Positions 17,577 to 27,266 of a stretch of DNA of 64,000 bases are shown here, one piece after another. Where the stretch lies: positions 8,856-72,855 of the forward strand of contig JBHHYH010000008.1 in the NCBI GenBank assembly GCA_046757465.1, given 5' to 3'. Numbering within the stretch: position 1 is the stretch's first letter; the number at the start of each line of letters is the position of its first letter. Both the position numbers and the translations under genes were made by a program. Under the pieces are notes generated by a model. It was not told the DNA's origin, did not search any database, and worked only from the letters and a program-made list of their open reading frames with translations. Source of the DNA: Scalindua_A sp046757465 (GTDB lineage Bacteria; Planctomycetota; Brocadiia; Brocadiales; Scalinduaceae).

Positions 17577-17727
17577 GACATCGATTGCTGAGAAAGGTAT
17601 TGAGTAATAATAAGGAATATTTATTAAGTAGCCAAAATTAAAAACAATTCTTACACGACTTGACAAACTTGTTTTAAGTGGTGAGAAATGTATTCAGACA
17701 TAAGAGGCGATAATTCAGTAAGGCAGT

Positions 17728-19602
17728 ATGACAAACGCAACAAACTCAAAAGGGAAAAAGGAGAAAGATGGAAGTAAGGTTTGGCAGTTTTTACGTTCTG
17801 TTAAGCTTGCCGTAATCATCATAATAGTACTTGCTGTTGCATGTATTGTAGGCACGGTAATACTTCAACAGCGAACTCCTGAAGATTATATAAGAAAATA
17901 TGGCGAAGGTCTTACAAAATTCTTCACAGCAATTCAGCTTACGGATATTTTTCATTCCTACTGGTTTGCATTCCTCCTGGTATTACTGTGTGTAAATTTG
18001 GGTTGTTGTACGGTTAAGAGATGGCGTAATACTGTACTTCAAATAGGTTTCTTGCTCACGCACATTAGTATAATATTGACTTTAATTGGTTGTTTTATCG
18101 ATCTCCAATTTGGTGAAAAAGGCGGTGTAAATGTCTATGAAGGCAAATCAGTAGACTATTACTTAAGGCGTGGAGACTATAAGAAGATACCACTAGATTT
18201 TAAGGTATACTGTGATGATTTTATAATAGAAAAGCATCCTCCAAAATACAGATTAGTTTCTTACGTAAAGGATAAAGACAGGCAAGGAAACTTGCCTGTA
18301 AAAATAGGCAAAAAGAATAAGATTCCGGGTTCTAACTATATAGTTACAATTAAAGATTACTACCAGGATGCTGAATATTTACAGGAACCAATCAATATAT
18401 CCAGCGATCCAAAAAATCCTGCTATATACGTACAATTATTAGGTTCGGAGGATGTTGCTGCAGAAGGATGGCTTTTTGCTAAGGGCCGTAATTGGTATAA
18501 TGATCCTAGCCGTGACCTAAAAATAGAATATTTATGGGCAAATAGTGACGAGGATTTTGAGAAATTTATCAAGACAGTAGGAAAAAGCCATAGGCCAGAG
18601 TTAAAGATCATTGTAGATGATAAGAATATTCATAAGAGCGTGATCATTGAGGAGGGTAAAAGCTTTTCAATAGATAATACATATTATAAGATAGAAATTA
18701 AGGAATTCACGCTGGACTATGTTAATAGGGCAAGGCCACTAAAAGAACAATCTCCAAATAATCCGGGTGTTTGGGTTGAGATTACGGGTCCACAGGGGAT
18801 AGATTCACGATGGTCATTTGCAAAATATCCGGATTATTGGGATCAGGCACACCAATCAAAATATAAGGATATTAAGTTAATTTGTTTTGTTCCAGACGAT
18901 TTTTCGCTTGCTTCAAACAGATTAAGGATAGTTCAAAACAAAAATGGAAAACAGGCTTTTTCTTATATAAAGGACGAAAAGGTAATTAGCATTACAGATT
19001 GGGAAATTAACAAAGGGTACGATATAGGCGAAACGGGACAGAAATTGCAAATAGCAAAGTATTATCCATCGTATAGTGTGAGAAAGGAAGTTGTTAGAAG
19101 GTCTGATAATCATGAAGGTCATGATCATCCGCCTGGTGAACATGTGGGAAACCCTGCAATATTTGTAGAAATCGATGGGCCCAGAGGCAAATTCGGTGAT
19201 TGGATACTTGCCCAGAATCCTCCAATGTGGTATCCTGATAAAAACTTTGCTCTTTTGTATGAAAGATCCGGTATGGAAATAAAAGATTATAAAAGTATAT
19301 TGAGAGTTGTTGAAAATGGAGAAACTGTGTTGACAAAGACTATTGAGGTAAACGATCCTATGAAGTACAAGGGTTATGTATTCTACCAATCCAGTTACGA
19401 CCCGGAAGGAGAGAAATACACCGGACTCCAGGTAACTAAAAATCCTGGTTTAGTAGTAGTTTATTCAGGATTTATTCTTTTATGCGTAGGTGTTGTCTTT
19501 ATTTTCTATGTAAAGCCGTTCTTAAGACGCAAATTGAAGAAAGGACAAAAGGTGGAAAATTATTATACCGAAGAAGAGATTGCGGCAGAGCATATTGAGT
19601 AA
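17728..19602 (+). CDS. resB: Cytochrome c biogenesis protein ResB (Ccs1), system II
   Basis: ResB forms with CcsA the system II haem lyase that exports haem and attaches it to apocytochromes outside the membrane. The 624 aa contain hydrophobic helices near residues 30-50, 75-95 and 105-130, a long extracytoplasmic domain (about 135-580) and a final helix near 585-605. TPEDYIRKYGEGLTKFF and SYWFAFLLVLLCVNLGCC are typical of the N-terminal part. A His-rich segment, NHEGHDHPPGEH, lies near 455-466. ccsA follows 193 bp downstream. The pair fits a cell making many c-type cytochromes. Confidence 0.9.
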   Translation: MTNATNSKGKKEKDGSKVWQFLRSVKLAVIIIIVLAVACIVGTVILQQRTPEDYIRKYGEGLTKFFTAIQLTDIFHSYWFAFLLVLLCVNLGCCTVKRWRNTVLQIGFLLTHISIILTLIGCFIDLQFGEKGGVNVYEGKSVDYYLRRGDYKKIPLDFKVYCDDFIIEKHPPKYRLVSYVKDKDRQGNLPVKIGKKNKIPGSNYIVTIKDYYQDAEYLQEPINISSDPKNPAIYVQLLGSEDVAAEGWLFAKGRNWYNDPSRDLKIEYLWANSDEDFEKFIKTVGKSHRPELKIIVDDKNIHKSVIIEEGKSFSIDNTYYKIEIKEFTLDYVNRARPLKEQSPNNPGVWVEITGPQGIDSRWSFAKYPDYWDQAHQSKYKDIKLICFVPDDFSLASNRLRIVQNKNGKQAFSYIKDEKVISITDWEINKGYDIGETGQKLQIAKYYPSYSVRKEVVRRSDNHEGHDHPPGEHVGNPAIFVEIDGPRGKFGDWILAQNPPMWYPDKNFALLYERSGMEIKDYKSILRVVENGETVLTKTIEVNDPMKYKGYVFYQSSYDPEGEKYTGLQVTKNPGLVVVYSGFILLCVGVVFIFYVKPFLRRKLKKGQKVENYYTEEEIAAEHIE

Positions 19603-19795
19603 ATAATACATTCAAGATAGAGTAGTGAAATTCTGGGTAGTAACTTCAAAAAAGTACACGAAAAGGCGATTTAAATTTGTAATGCGTATTAAACCATCAT
19701 GGATAAGTAATGGTGTATTTGCAAACTTATTAAATCATAGATTGATGATAAATGGTTATCGTTTAACAAGAATATAAAAGAGAGGTGCATTAGAC

Positions 19796-20680
19796 ATGAA
19801 TTTTATGCTGAATATTACTTTTTATTTGTTTATTTTGGGTATAGTAGCTTACATAGTCAGAGAAGTATGGAGAGCAAAAGCATTGCGCTGGATCGCATTT
19901 GGCATCCTTTCCGGTGCTTTTATATTAAACACAACTCTGGTACTTACGAGATGGTATGAGGCAAATCATGCTCCGATGTCAGATAAGTACGAGTCATTTG
20001 TGTTTTTTGCCTGGAGTATTGCCCTTGTGTATCTGATTATGGAGCTTGTTACGATTTTCATTGCACGTGTACATGAATCTCGTCTGGGAATTATAGGAGC
20101 CTTACAATGCGTCTTATCGGCCTGGATGTTGCATCTAGCAATAAATACTGATAGCACCATAAAGGAATTGCCCCCGGCGCTACAGAGTAACTGGTTGGTT
20201 ATACACGTAATAAACTACTTTATATCTTATTCGGCTCTGAGTATTTCATTTTCTGCTGCAATTGTTTATCTAATATACAGGGCAATCTATCATGGTAAGG
20301 CAAAAGAAATAGTTATGTCCGGGACAGATAGTCAATTAAGTAGAGACATAACCTTTGATAAATTAGCTTATATTTCTGTTACCATAGGCTTCCCATTTTT
20401 GACCGTTGGCTTGATTACGGGTTCGATTTGGGCTAAGGGAGCATGGGGCACTTATTGGGGATGGGACCCTAAAGAAATATGGTCTTTAATTAGCTGGCTT
20501 GTTTATCTTGCTTATCTCCATTTACCCATGATTTTGCCCAAGACAAAGATAAAAAAATCCTTTGCTCCCATTTTACTTTCAATCGTATTGTTAATTGCAT
20601 TTCCTACTATTATATTTACCTTCATGGGATTACATAAGCTTCCTACAGCAGATGTAAGTGATCATATTTATGCAGAATGA
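19796..20680 (+). CDS. ccsA: Cytochrome c biogenesis protein CcsA/CcsB, haem handling
   Basis: The membrane partner of ResB in system II haem delivery. The 294 aa form about eight hydrophobic helices. The tryptophan-rich WWD motif that binds haem outside the membrane reads WAKGAWGTYWGWDPKEIWS near residues 215-233, and invariant histidines flank it (WMLHLAIN and VIHVINYF before, YLHLPM after). An RBS-like GAGAGGTG precedes the ATG. No haemoglobin, thioredoxin-like or CcdA gene is next to it in this window. Confidence 0.92.
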   Translation: MNFMLNITFYLFILGIVAYIVREVWRAKALRWIAFGILSGAFILNTTLVLTRWYEANHAPMSDKYESFVFFAWSIALVYLIMELVTIFIARVHESRLGIIGALQCVLSAWMLHLAINTDSTIKELPPALQSNWLVIHVINYFISYSALSISFSAAIVYLIYRAIYHGKAKEIVMSGTDSQLSRDITFDKLAYISVTIGFPFLTVGLITGSIWAKGAWGTYWGWDPKEIWSLISWLVYLAYLHLPMILPKTKIKKSFAPILLSIVLLIAFPTIIFTFMGLHKLPTADVSDHIYAE

Positions 20681-21176
20681 TTTTCATGAATATATATAGT
20701 CTTGCATAAAATGTTATACAATTGTGTTTAGGAATATTTAATATTGAGATTCTTCAGCAGCCCTCCACTGCTTTCTCCCCTGACGGGGGGACTTAACGTT
20801 ACGAGAGCAATAAGTGGGGGTTGCTTCAGGCACTGTGTCTCCTGAACGCAGTGAAGGGATGACGATGTGATAACATTAATGTCACTCTGAGTCCTTCATT
20901 TGTGTCATTCTTCCCACGCTGCTTCCTTGCGGAAGTAAGGATGCGGGGTCAGAATTTAGTTATGCGCTCAGTATAAACTCAGAGAAGAGTCTAATTTAAC
21001 CATATCTCGATAAACACTCCAGGTCTAACCAAGTTGGAAGATATGTTGACTGAACCTTTAGGGTTTTAGTATAATCTTCTCACTCTTGGAATAAGGCGTT
21101 AAAACATCCTTTTTCTATAAATATTTTCGTAATAGAGTAACCCTATTGATAGGCTGGTAGAAGCTAATTTTTAGAA
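20681..21176. other. Spacer ccsA-acyP with repeat remnants
   Basis: 496 bases without a gene. Bases about 20755-20830 contain an imperfect inverted repeat (AGCAGCCCTCCACT against AGTGGGGGTTGCT). Around 20925 a TTCCTTGCGGAAG palindrome resembles those at 22.5 and 63.4 kb, and GTCATTCTT and GTCACTCTGA fragments recall the interiors of the elements at 40-41 and 61.8 kb. It looks like a graveyard of the local repeat families. Confidence 0.5.
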
Positions 21177-21455
21177 ATGGAAAAGGTAAGAGCTCATGTC
21201 TTTATAGAGGGTAGGGTTCAGGGAGTCTTCTTTAGAGCTAATACAAGAGAAGAGGCTAATTCATTGGGTTTGACTGGCTGGGCGAGAAATTGCTGGGATG
21301 GTCGTGTCGAAGCTGTCTTCGAGGGTGAAAGAGAAAAGGTTGAAAAGGTTATATCTTGGTGTAAGAAAGGGCCGCCTGGAGCAATGGTAAGAGATGTGGA
21401 AACAAACTGGGAACAGGCAACTGGTGAGTATGAAACATTTTCAATCAAATATTAA
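21177..21455 (+). CDS. acyP: Acylphosphatase
   Basis: A small cytoplasmic enzyme that hydrolyses acyl phosphates such as carbamoyl phosphate and 1,3-bisphosphoglycerate. The 92 aa are full length. The active-site loop is EGRVQGVFFRANTREEA, with the catalytic Arg in FFR and the usual VQGVGFR changed to VQGVFFR, and the catalytic Asn is in GWARNCWDGRVEAVFEG. The C-terminal ETFSIKY is typical. It stands alone between two repeat-bearing spacers. Confidence 0.93.
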   Translation: MEKVRAHVFIEGRVQGVFFRANTREEANSLGLTGWARNCWDGRVEAVFEGEREKVEKVISWCKKGPPGAMVRDVETNWEQATGEYETFSIKY

Positions 21456-21504
21456 AATAAATTAGCTCCACTTCCTGCCCGTAAATAGCGGTGGGTGTTC
21501 GCTA

Positions 21505-21592
21505 ATTACAGGCGTTCCCCCGCAGAGCGTGGGAACGAGGGGGTCTGGTGGTGGAACGCATAAACTGGTACCTACGCTCTGCGTAGGAACCA
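21505..21592. repeat. Palindromic repeats between acyP and yggS
   Basis: Two palindromes lie here. CGTTCCC...GGGAACG around 21513-21537 is related to the perfect palindrome at 40307-40338. TGGTACCTACGC TCT GCGTAGGAACCA spans 21566-21592. The 'TTCCCACGCTCTGCGTGGGAA' type is a commonly seen bacterial intergenic palindrome. Confidence 0.6.
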
Positions 21593-21634
21593 GATGATCA
21601 ATGAATCAGCAATTGAAAAAGGCGCTAAGTTAAC

Positions 21635-22393
21635 ATGGCTGAATTGGATAGTAAACTAACAACAGAAAAAAAGATCATAGCACAAAACCTGGCTGATTTG
21701 CAAAAACGCATAAAGTTAGCAAGTTCACGTTCCACACATAATCAAGGCCCAATTGAATTACTAATCTCAACAAAGTATGTAGAGGCACATATCATAAAAG
21801 TGTTATATGAACTGGGGATTTCATGTATAGGTGAGAATCGTTTACAGGATACGGAAAGAAAATTAAAAACCCTGAGCAACTTAGATTTACACTGGCATAT
21901 GTTTGGACATCTTCAACGAAATAAGGTTAAAAAGGCAATCCGTATCTTTGATTTGATACACTCGGTAGAGAATATACGTCTTGCAGAGGAAATAAACAAA
22001 GAGTCTCTAAAGCTAAATAAAAAAATCAGAATACTGGTAGAGGTAAATGTAAGTGGTGAAGAGTCTAAATATGGGCTTACACCAGGAGACGTTATTCCTT
22101 TTATGTATGAATTAAGTAAAATGGAAGGAATTAGTGTTGAAGGCTTAATGACAATGACGCCTATTGTTGATGATGCTGAGGTATGTAGACCTTTTTTCAG
22201 AGGATTACGTGAGTTGAGTAAGAAAGTTGAAAACGAAGGCATAAACGGTATCAAGATGAAATATCTTTCCATGGGGATGACTCAGGATTTTGAAGTTGCG
22301 ATTGAAGAAGGTGCAAACATGGTCAGAGTTGGATCTGCAGTTTTTAAAGGGATGCAAAACAAAGACATTATTTGGCCTTTAACAATTGGATAA
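21635..22393 (+). CDS. PLP homeostasis protein (YggS/PLPBP family)
   Basis: A pyridoxal-phosphate carrier of the alanine-racemase-like TIM-barrel fold that affects amino-acid and vitamin B6 balance and has no known catalytic reaction. The 252 aa contain the PLP lysine K47 in LLISTKYVE, GENRLQDTERK, WHMFGHLQRNK, VNVSGEESKYGL, EGLMTMTPI, and LSMGMTQDFEVAIEEG before MVRVGSAVF. yggU follows in the same direction with a repeat element between them, an order seen in many bacteria. Confidence 0.93.
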   Translation: MAELDSKLTTEKKIIAQNLADLQKRIKLASSRSTHNQGPIELLISTKYVEAHIIKVLYELGISCIGENRLQDTERKLKTLSNLDLHWHMFGHLQRNKVKKAIRIFDLIHSVENIRLAEEINKESLKLNKKIRILVEVNVSGEESKYGLTPGDVIPFMYELSKMEGISVEGLMTMTPIVDDAEVCRPFFRGLRELSKKVENEGINGIKMKYLSMGMTQDFEVAIEEGANMVRVGSAVFKGMQNKDIIWPLTIG

Positions 22394-22394
22394 T

Positions 22395-22612
22395 GTAGCG
22401 GAAAGCCATGCCTGAGGCAGATTCGCCTTGGCGAACTTTTACCTGCGTTTCTCCTCATTTGATGGGTTTATGACAATTTCACGTAAGCCACGCCCCCATA
22501 GCTTCCTTGCGTAAGCTAGGAATGGGGGCGGCTACCCGCCCGAACGTACCGTTCGTTACGGGCGGGCCTGTCCGACTTACGTCGTTCAGGCGGGCAAAAA
22601 TCGCTCAATTTA
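22395..22612. repeat. Intergenic repeat element (copy B) with nested GC-rich palindromes
   Basis: Read as reverse complement, this block starts AAATTGAGCGATTT and ends at GAGAAACGCAGG and is clearly related to 43032-43172. The 46 bases from CTTACGT to AACGCAGG align without gaps at roughly three quarters identity. Between the two conserved parts this copy carries about 100 extra GC-rich bases made of two palindromes (CGCCCCCAT...ATGGGGGCG and CCCGCCCGAACG...CGGGCGGG). Confidence 0.7.
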
Positions 22613-22637
22613 TTTAATTTTACGAGTAGTGTAAAAG

Positions 22638-22919
22638 ATGATCAAGATTAGAAAAATGGAGGATGGAATAATAATACCCGCGAGGATACAAGCAAATTCA
22701 AGCAAAGAGAGGGTCATGGGTGAATATGCTGAAAAGTTGAAAATTGCAGTAACTTCGCTACCTGAGAAGGGAAAGGCAAATAAGGCAATAATTAAAGCAC
22801 TAGCTAAATGGTTAAATATCAAAACCTCTGATATTCAAATAGTATCCGGAGAAAAATCGAAAGACAAAGAAATATTTGTAAGAAATATTACAGAGAAAGA
22901 TCTATATCGGTTAATTTAG
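22638..22919 (+). CDS. DUF167 / YggU family protein
   Basis: A 93-residue cytoplasmic protein of the YggU/UPF0235 family, function unknown. It shows the characteristic order: a polar IIIPARIQANSSKERVMGEY, the conserved VTSLPEKGKANKAIIKALAKWL, then a strand with IVSGEKSKDKEIFV. The pattern of charged loops suggests nucleic-acid or ribosome contact, but that is inference. It pairs with yggS upstream across a repeat element. Confidence 0.9.
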   Translation: MIKIRKMEDGIIIPARIQANSSKERVMGEYAEKLKIAVTSLPEKGKANKAIIKALAKWLNIKTSDIQIVSGEKSKDKEIFVRNITEKDLYRLI

Positions 22920-22978
22920 TTTAGTAATCAAATTTGTTTCTTAATGTAGTCAGGATTATAGTTATGTTTTCCAAAAAG

Positions 22979-23058
22979 GATGCTAGATACTAGATGCTCG
23001 ATACACGATCCTCAATAAACGTTTCTCATCTAGCATCAAGGATCAAGCATCAAGCATC
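22979..23058. repeat. GATGCTAGAT-type inverted repeat cluster
   Basis: GATGCTAGATACTAGATGCTCGATACACGATCCTC on one side (split here by description only) and ATCTAGCATC, GGATCAAGCATC and AAGCATC on the other face each other around a 14-base centre, giving a long imperfect hairpin. It lies in the 212 bp leader of ileS. Confidence 0.55.
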
Positions 23059-23131
23059 TGAGTATAAGGGAACTGATTGAAATCTAAAAAAAGAAATATA
23101 GAATTCCTACAAGTTAAGGGAATTAAGAGAC

Positions 23132-25954
23132 ATGAGCTATAAAGATACAATAAATTTACCGAAGACAAAATTCTCCATGAAGGGAAACCTTATCCAAAAG
23201 GAACCTGAGTTCCTGAAAAAATGGGAAAAGGAAGACCTTTACGCCCAGATCCGAAAGGCAAGGGCAGGCGCTAAGAAATTTATTCTGCATGATGGGCCAC
23301 CTTATCCTACCGGAGACCTGCATATTGGAACAGGATTAAACAAAATCCTGAAGGACATAATTGTCAGGTTTTATACGATGAGGGGTTATGATGCTCCGTA
23401 TGTACCGGGTTGGGATTGTCATGGCCTTCCCATAGAACATAGAGTTATGCAGGAAATTGGTTCTAAGGCAGAGGGTATGGAAAAAATCGAGATTCGTAAG
23501 AAGTGTAAAAAATATGCAGAAAAATTTGTAAAGGTACAAAAGAAACAATTTAAGTCCTTAGGTGTCTCAGGTGATTGGGAGTCTTCATATCTTACATTCA
23601 CTCCTCAATATGAAGCTGGCGTAATTGAGGTATTTGGAAAGCTGGTCGAAAAAGGTTACGTATATAGAAGACTGAAACCAATACACTGGTGTACCCGTTG
23701 CAAAACCGCTCTCGCGGAAGCAGAACTGGAATATCGAAATGAAACCAGTCCATCTATCTACGTTAATTTCAAGCTTATAGACAAACCCAAAGATATCTTT
23801 AAAAACATAGCAGACGAAGATGTTTATATACTAATCTGGACAACCACTCCCTGGACTTTGCCCGCAAACCTCGCAGTCGCCTTGCATCCGGATTATAAAT
23901 ATACGGCTGTGAGGTACACAAATCCAAAAACGCAAAAGAAGGAAGTCACAATACTCGCAGACAGCTTAGTGGATTCTATTATGAATTTATTAAATATTGA
24001 GAATTTCGAACGGCTGGGTACAGTCTCTGGCAGCTCGTTAGAAGGGCTTAAATATAAACACAATATATTGGACAGGGTTGGGACAATAGTCTTAGCCGAT
24101 TATGTTACGCTTACGGATGGTACAGGGTGTGTGCATACGGCGCCGGGTCACGGTCAGGAAGATTATCTGACAGGATTAAAGTACGATCTGCCAATTATTA
24201 GTCCAGTAGATGAAACTGGCTGTTTTACAGAGGAGGCAGGAGATTTTGCCGGACAGCAAATAACTGAGGGTAATAAGTCAATAATAAAGAAACTGGACGA
24301 ATTGGGTCTGTTGTTGCACATGGATCATTTGAGTCATTCATATCCGCACTGTTGGCGTTGTAAGAAGCCCGTAATTTTTCGTGCAACGGAACAATGGTTT
24401 GTAAATATAGACCATCAAAATCTCAGGGAAAATATGTTAAGAGAGATAAAGAAGACAAATTGGGTTCCATCATGGGGTGATGTGCGAATGTCTAACATGA
24501 TTAAGGAACGCCCGGATTGGTGCATTTCTAGACAGCGTTCCTGGGGTGTCCCAATACCCGCTTTCTATTGCACCGGCTGTAAAGAGACAATCCTGGACGT
24601 AAAGGTTATATATCACGTGAGGGATATGTTCTTAAAACATGGTGCAGATAGCTGGTTTTATAAAGATGCAAAGGAATTCCTGCCAAATGGCACTAAATGC
24701 CCAAATTGCAATTCCACTGATTTTGAAAAGGAAAATGATATATTCGACGTATGGTTCGAGTCAGGTTCCAGTCATCACGCAGTGCTTAATAAGCGTGAAG
24801 AATTAACCTTTCCCGCAGACGTTTATCTTGAAGGAAGCGACCAGCATAGAGGTTGGTTTCAGCTATCACTGCTGCCTTCAGTTGCGGCATGGGGGTGTGC
24901 GCCTTTTAAGACAGTTTTGACCCATGGCTTTGTGGTAGATGAAAAGGGTGAGAAGATGTCTAAATCACTTGGTAACTTTATATCGGTGGGGGATGCCTTG
25001 AAGGATTTGGGGGGAGATATCTTAAGACTATGGACAGCCTCCATGGAATACAGAAACGAAATGAATGTTTCACATTCAATTATATTAAGGATGTCGGATT
25101 CTTACAGGCGCATCAGGAATACATTCAGATACATTCTTGGCAATTTATATGATTTTGACCCAAGTAAAGATTCTGTAGAATACGCACAACTGTGGGAGAT
25201 TGACAGATGGGCCCTGCACAAGACAGAAATACTCATAAACTCAGTAACATCTGCCTTCGAATCCTTTCAATTTCACCGTGTGTATCATAATATTCATAAT
25301 TTCTGTGCGGTTGAGATGAGTTCGTTTTATTTCGATATACTTAAGGACAGGCTTTATACATTCTCGAAAAAATCACTGGAAAGACGAGCTGCACAGACAG
25401 TGCTTCACAGGATAAATTGTGTTCTGGTAAGACTATTGGCTCCCATCCTTGTGTATACCACAGAAGAAGTATGGATGGAGTCGAAACACAATAATGGCAA
25501 TACTGTAGGTGTTCATCTTTCTGATTGGCCTGAATCCAAAGAGCAATATATAGATGAAGAACTTAATGATAAATGGGATAATATCATCAAAATTAGAACT
25601 GACGTGGCGCGGGAGCTGGAAAAGATGAGGGCTGCAAAACACATTGGCAACTCCCTTGAGGCCGTAGTCGATCTTTACACCGAAGACGGTAATCTGCTCA
25701 AGCTCCTGAAGGAATACGAAAATAATTTACCGATGATATTTATTGTCTCAGACGTAAACATAAGCGAAGGACCTCTAGATTCTGCAAATAAGGGAGAAAT
25801 CTTTGAAAAGCTATTTATCAAGGTAAGAGTTGCAGATAGTAACAAATGCGAAAGATGCTGGAACTACCGGAAAGAAGTAGGCAAGATTGACAAATACCCA
25901 ACCCTGTGTGACAGATGTGCAGAAGTTATTGAAGAAAGTGAGGTGCAAAAATGA
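23132..25954 (+). CDS. ileS: Isoleucyl-tRNA synthetase
   Basis: A class I synthetase that charges tRNA-Ile and edits misactivated valine. The 940 aa are full length. HDGPPYPTGDLHIGTGLNK holds the HIGH-equivalent at 64-67, here HIGT; WDCHGLPIE, the CP1 editing domain with TTTPWTLPANLAVA and GTGCVHTAPGHGQEDY, and GEKMSKSLGN follow. A C-terminal zinc finger has CERCWN and CDRC. The change of the second motif His to Thr is unusual. No T-box leader is recognisable, but a palindrome-rich leader precedes the gene. Confidence 0.96.
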   Translation: MSYKDTINLPKTKFSMKGNLIQKEPEFLKKWEKEDLYAQIRKARAGAKKFILHDGPPYPTGDLHIGTGLNKILKDIIVRFYTMRGYDAPYVPGWDCHGLPIEHRVMQEIGSKAEGMEKIEIRKKCKKYAEKFVKVQKKQFKSLGVSGDWESSYLTFTPQYEAGVIEVFGKLVEKGYVYRRLKPIHWCTRCKTALAEAELEYRNETSPSIYVNFKLIDKPKDIFKNIADEDVYILIWTTTPWTLPANLAVALHPDYKYTAVRYTNPKTQKKEVTILADSLVDSIMNLLNIENFERLGTVSGSSLEGLKYKHNILDRVGTIVLADYVTLTDGTGCVHTAPGHGQEDYLTGLKYDLPIISPVDETGCFTEEAGDFAGQQITEGNKSIIKKLDELGLLLHMDHLSHSYPHCWRCKKPVIFRATEQWFVNIDHQNLRENMLREIKKTNWVPSWGDVRMSNMIKERPDWCISRQRSWGVPIPAFYCTGCKETILDVKVIYHVRDMFLKHGADSWFYKDAKEFLPNGTKCPNCNSTDFEKENDIFDVWFESGSSHHAVLNKREELTFPADVYLEGSDQHRGWFQLSLLPSVAAWGCAPFKTVLTHGFVVDEKGEKMSKSLGNFISVGDALKDLGGDILRLWTASMEYRNEMNVSHSIILRMSDSYRRIRNTFRYILGNLYDFDPSKDSVEYAQLWEIDRWALHKTEILINSVTSAFESFQFHRVYHNIHNFCAVEMSSFYFDILKDRLYTFSKKSLERRAAQTVLHRINCVLVRLLAPILVYTTEEVWMESKHNNGNTVGVHLSDWPESKEQYIDEELNDKWDNIIKIRTDVARELEKMRAAKHIGNSLEAVVDLYTEDGNLLKLLKEYENNLPMIFIVSDVNISEGPLDSANKGEIFEKLFIKVRVADSNKCERCWNYRKEVGKIDKYPTLCDRCAEVIEESEVQK

Positions 25955-26160
25955 TGTTTATGTTTTTACGCATGGTGAAACATATTTACGTTCATACAAT
26001 TTGTTTTCCATAACATATCATCCATAATTAATCAACAACTCACTGTTTTTTTTCACGTTTATCAGAAATTTACTTGAAAATTGCTTTAAAGTTATATAAA
26101 TCATGACTATGTTATTAGAAATATATAGCTGCTGTATATTTAACTGTTAAACAGGAAAAG

Positions 26161-27209
26161 ATGAGTAAGTCTCAGGAAAATCTGAAAGATGTCAATTTTA
26201 TATGTGAGCGTGTGAATTGGTACCTGAAACAAAAACCACGAGAGCTAATAGAGTATTTTAAAGAGCACCGGTTCGACTCACTTTATAGCATACTACATCC
26301 TGAATCTGGAATGTTAATCTGCGGTCTTGAAGCCTCTAGGCGATTCACAAGTATTGCGGAAAGATTTCTAAGCACTCAAGTAGAGAAGAAAAGAAAAACT
26401 AATCTATCGAGATTTGTTGGTAATTTAAAAGAAGAGTTCTCAATGAGGTTTGTAGGGCAAGGGCAAGAACTATCACAAAAAAATATAGATCGTATGATTT
26501 CTTCTGCTTACAAGCGAACCGAGAAACAATATGAAAAGATTCGTCATTATATTCCTTTCGAAATAATTCTGACTAAACACATCAATAGTTTTGAAGTAGG
26601 CCCGGTGCAATTTATTCATAAATCTAGATTTTTTGAATACCACAAGAGCGAAATCAATGATCTCAGAAATGGAATAAGAAAAGAACACCAAGATAGATGC
26701 AAATCTGCCGTCAAAGAGGGATTTCCTGTGAATAGTGTAGCGACGGAGGAACAATCCCAGCAATTAGCTAATCATTTAGTCGATGGACTCCTTGAATCTT
26801 TTGGTCAATATGAATGGTTTGCAGTTTTGGATATTGCGGAGTGCGATTCACAGGTTTCGTATGACAGAGCTTTATTTACCACAAAGACAGCCTTGAACAT
26901 TATAAAGCTGCTTTTGGGAGGACAGTATACGGACAGATTAAGAACTGCACAAGATCATGGACATTCAACTAAGGGTGCAGAACTTACAAGAAGTAATGAC
27001 GGAAAACTCCATATTTCTCTCTCTTACACGGTTCGATTTCACCTTATGAAGATTCTGTTTTAGAAAATTCATACAAAGCTGAGCAGATATCAAAACACAT
27101 ACTTCTTACTGGACTAGATTACTTCAACACGCTTGGGCTCTTTAGCCATTCAATCAATCAGAAACAATTAAGGAAATGCTATAGTGAACTTGAGAAAAAG
27201 TATTTTTAA
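26161..27209 (+). pseudogene. Unknown protein gene, frameshifted near its 3' end
   Basis: The first frame encodes 300 residues up to TAG at 27061. From about 26998 the frame one base earlier encodes GSISPYEDSVLENSYKAEQ and onward to LRKCYSELEKKYF, ending with TAA at 27207-27209. The join falls in a TCTCTCTCT run (about 27017-27025), where an extra CT would cause the shift. The protein is soluble, charged and helix-rich, without signal peptide; EYEWFAVLDIA-like and HIINSF segments are not motifs I recognise. No family assigned. It lies beside a wrecked ettA, which suggests a decaying or transferred patch. Confidence 0.6.
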
Positions 27210-27266
27210 AATGTGGTCAGCGCCTATTTAATGACATAGAGTGTCCAAAACAAAAAACAGGTAAAT

